64,000 nucleotides of DNA from Paraburkholderia antibiotica (GTDB lineage Bacteria; Pseudomonadota; Gammaproteobacteria; Burkholderiales; Burkholderiaceae). The stretch lies in the NCBI RefSeq assembly GCF_012927125.1, contig NZ_JABBFZ010000003.1, forward strand, positions 310,001 to 374,000, given 5' to 3'. Numbering within the stretch: position 1 is the stretch's first letter; each line of letters begins with the position of its first letter. Under the pieces are notes generated by a model. That model ran no database searches. It had not been told where the DNA came from and saw nothing but the letters and a program-made list of their open reading frames with translations. The translations under genes and the position numbers were made by a program. Positions 63,578-64,000 of the stretch are shown piece by piece.

Positions 63578-63937
63578 CTAGCGGATGAGCGCCTGCTTGA
63601 CGTGATCGTCGACGCTGCGCTCGGCCCGGTCGACGAAGCCGCATGCCAGCAGCAACTGACAGAACGCTTCCGGCGAACACGACGGACCGGTCGTGCCGGC
63701 CATCTTCGCGAGCACGTCGGGAAAGGACGCGAGCACGTGCCAGCTGTCGTAGTACGCGTGCAGTTGCGGCGCGAGTTCGTTGCCGAGCTTCTCCCAGCGT
63801 ACCGACAGCATGCCGACCGTTTCGCCGGAATCCACCCGGAACAGGCCGAAGGTGACCGCCGATTCGACGTCCATGACCCGGCAATACGAGGCTGAATTTC
63901 GGTAGAACTCGCGTCTGGGCTGACTTTTTTCGTCCAT
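63578..63937 (-). CDS. Small unknown protein, 119 residues
   Basis: Not recognised. Starts MDEKSQPRREFYRNSASYCR (ATG 63937, with a GGAGAGTGGAG region just upstream; GTG at 63946 also possible). The product contains GLFRVDSGETVGML and CSPEAFCQLLLACGFVDR. Soluble, no signal peptide. Probably cotranscribed with the 65-residue gene below it. Confidence 0.65.
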   Translation of the reverse strand: MDEKSQPRREFYRNSASYCRVMDVESAVTFGLFRVDSGETVGMLSVRWEKLGNELAPQLHAYYDSWHVLASFPDVLAKMAGTTGPSCSPEAFCQLLLACGFVDRAERSVDDHVKQALIR

Positions 63938-64000
63938 GGTCTCCACTCTCCGGCTGGTCTGTGCGGCACTGCCTAGCCTGTGTAACGGTTGCGCCGCCGA

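Noticed and set aside
1-64000. CRISPR arrays, tRNA/rRNA genes, insertion sequences, prophage
   Set aside because: None was seen on reading the sequence and the coding frames; no transposase or integrase motifs are present in any plausible product.

Overview
The window is GC-rich chromosomal DNA from a betaproteobacterium of the Burkholderia/Paraburkholderia type. Three things point there: an rmlBACD-wzm-wzt block beside apaH, a waaC-kdoO-waaA lipid A-core block, and a urease operon in ureD..ABCEFG order. It is dominated by one long surface-polysaccharide region of about 54 kb flanked by housekeeping genes. No rRNA, tRNA, CRISPR array, transposase or phage gene was seen.

Layout. 1-364: 3-prime-truncated apaH (minus). 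550-8761: sugar-nucleotide and export genes (Rmd-like reductase, rmlBACD, manC, wzm, wzt). 9002-15485: a PaaK/CapK-like adenylate-forming protein, a NodB-type deacetylase, wecB and two glycosyltransferases, mostly joined by 4-base start/stop overlaps. 15490-21782: a HAD-UbiA fusion, a DprE1-like oxidase, a DprE2-like reductase, an epimerase-like SDR, an FAD amine-oxidase-like protein and a GtrA protein. This closely parallels the mycobacterial decaprenyl-phospho-arabinose pathway. 21967-35723 (all minus, first part visibly lower in GC): a GT-C-like membrane protein, a methyltransferase, an unknown protein, a histidine phosphatase and six glycosyltransferases, one of which carries six tandem copies of an unfamiliar ~70-residue repeat. 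36016-39945: epimerase, WecA/WbpL-like initiating transferase and WbpM-like dehydratase, closed by a strong bidirectional terminator. 40035-49358: a second WecA-like transferase, a chemoreceptor, another GT-C-like membrane protein, galE, two glycosyltransferases and a Wzx-like flippase. 49653-54709: manB, waaC, kdoO and waaA. 55114-56379: a low-GC orphan gene. 56348-63187: the urease operon, with a solute-binding protein gene between ureD and ureA. 63316-63937: two small unknown genes.

How it fits together. RmlABCD makes dTDP-L-rhamnose. ManB and ManC make GDP-mannose, and the Rmd-like enzyme could then give a GDP-6-deoxyhexose if a Gmd is encoded elsewhere. WecB, GalE and the WbpM-like enzyme supply amino and other hexoses. 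The HAD-UbiA/DprE1/DprE2 set would make a polyprenyl-phosphate-linked pentofuranose for a membrane transferase. Both an ABC exporter (Wzm/Wzt) and a Wzx-like flippase are present, as are two initiating transferases, so the region probably makes at least two glycans. The most interesting unit is the DprE-like cassette at 15490-21782, followed by the repeat-bearing glycosyltransferase at 29848-32385.
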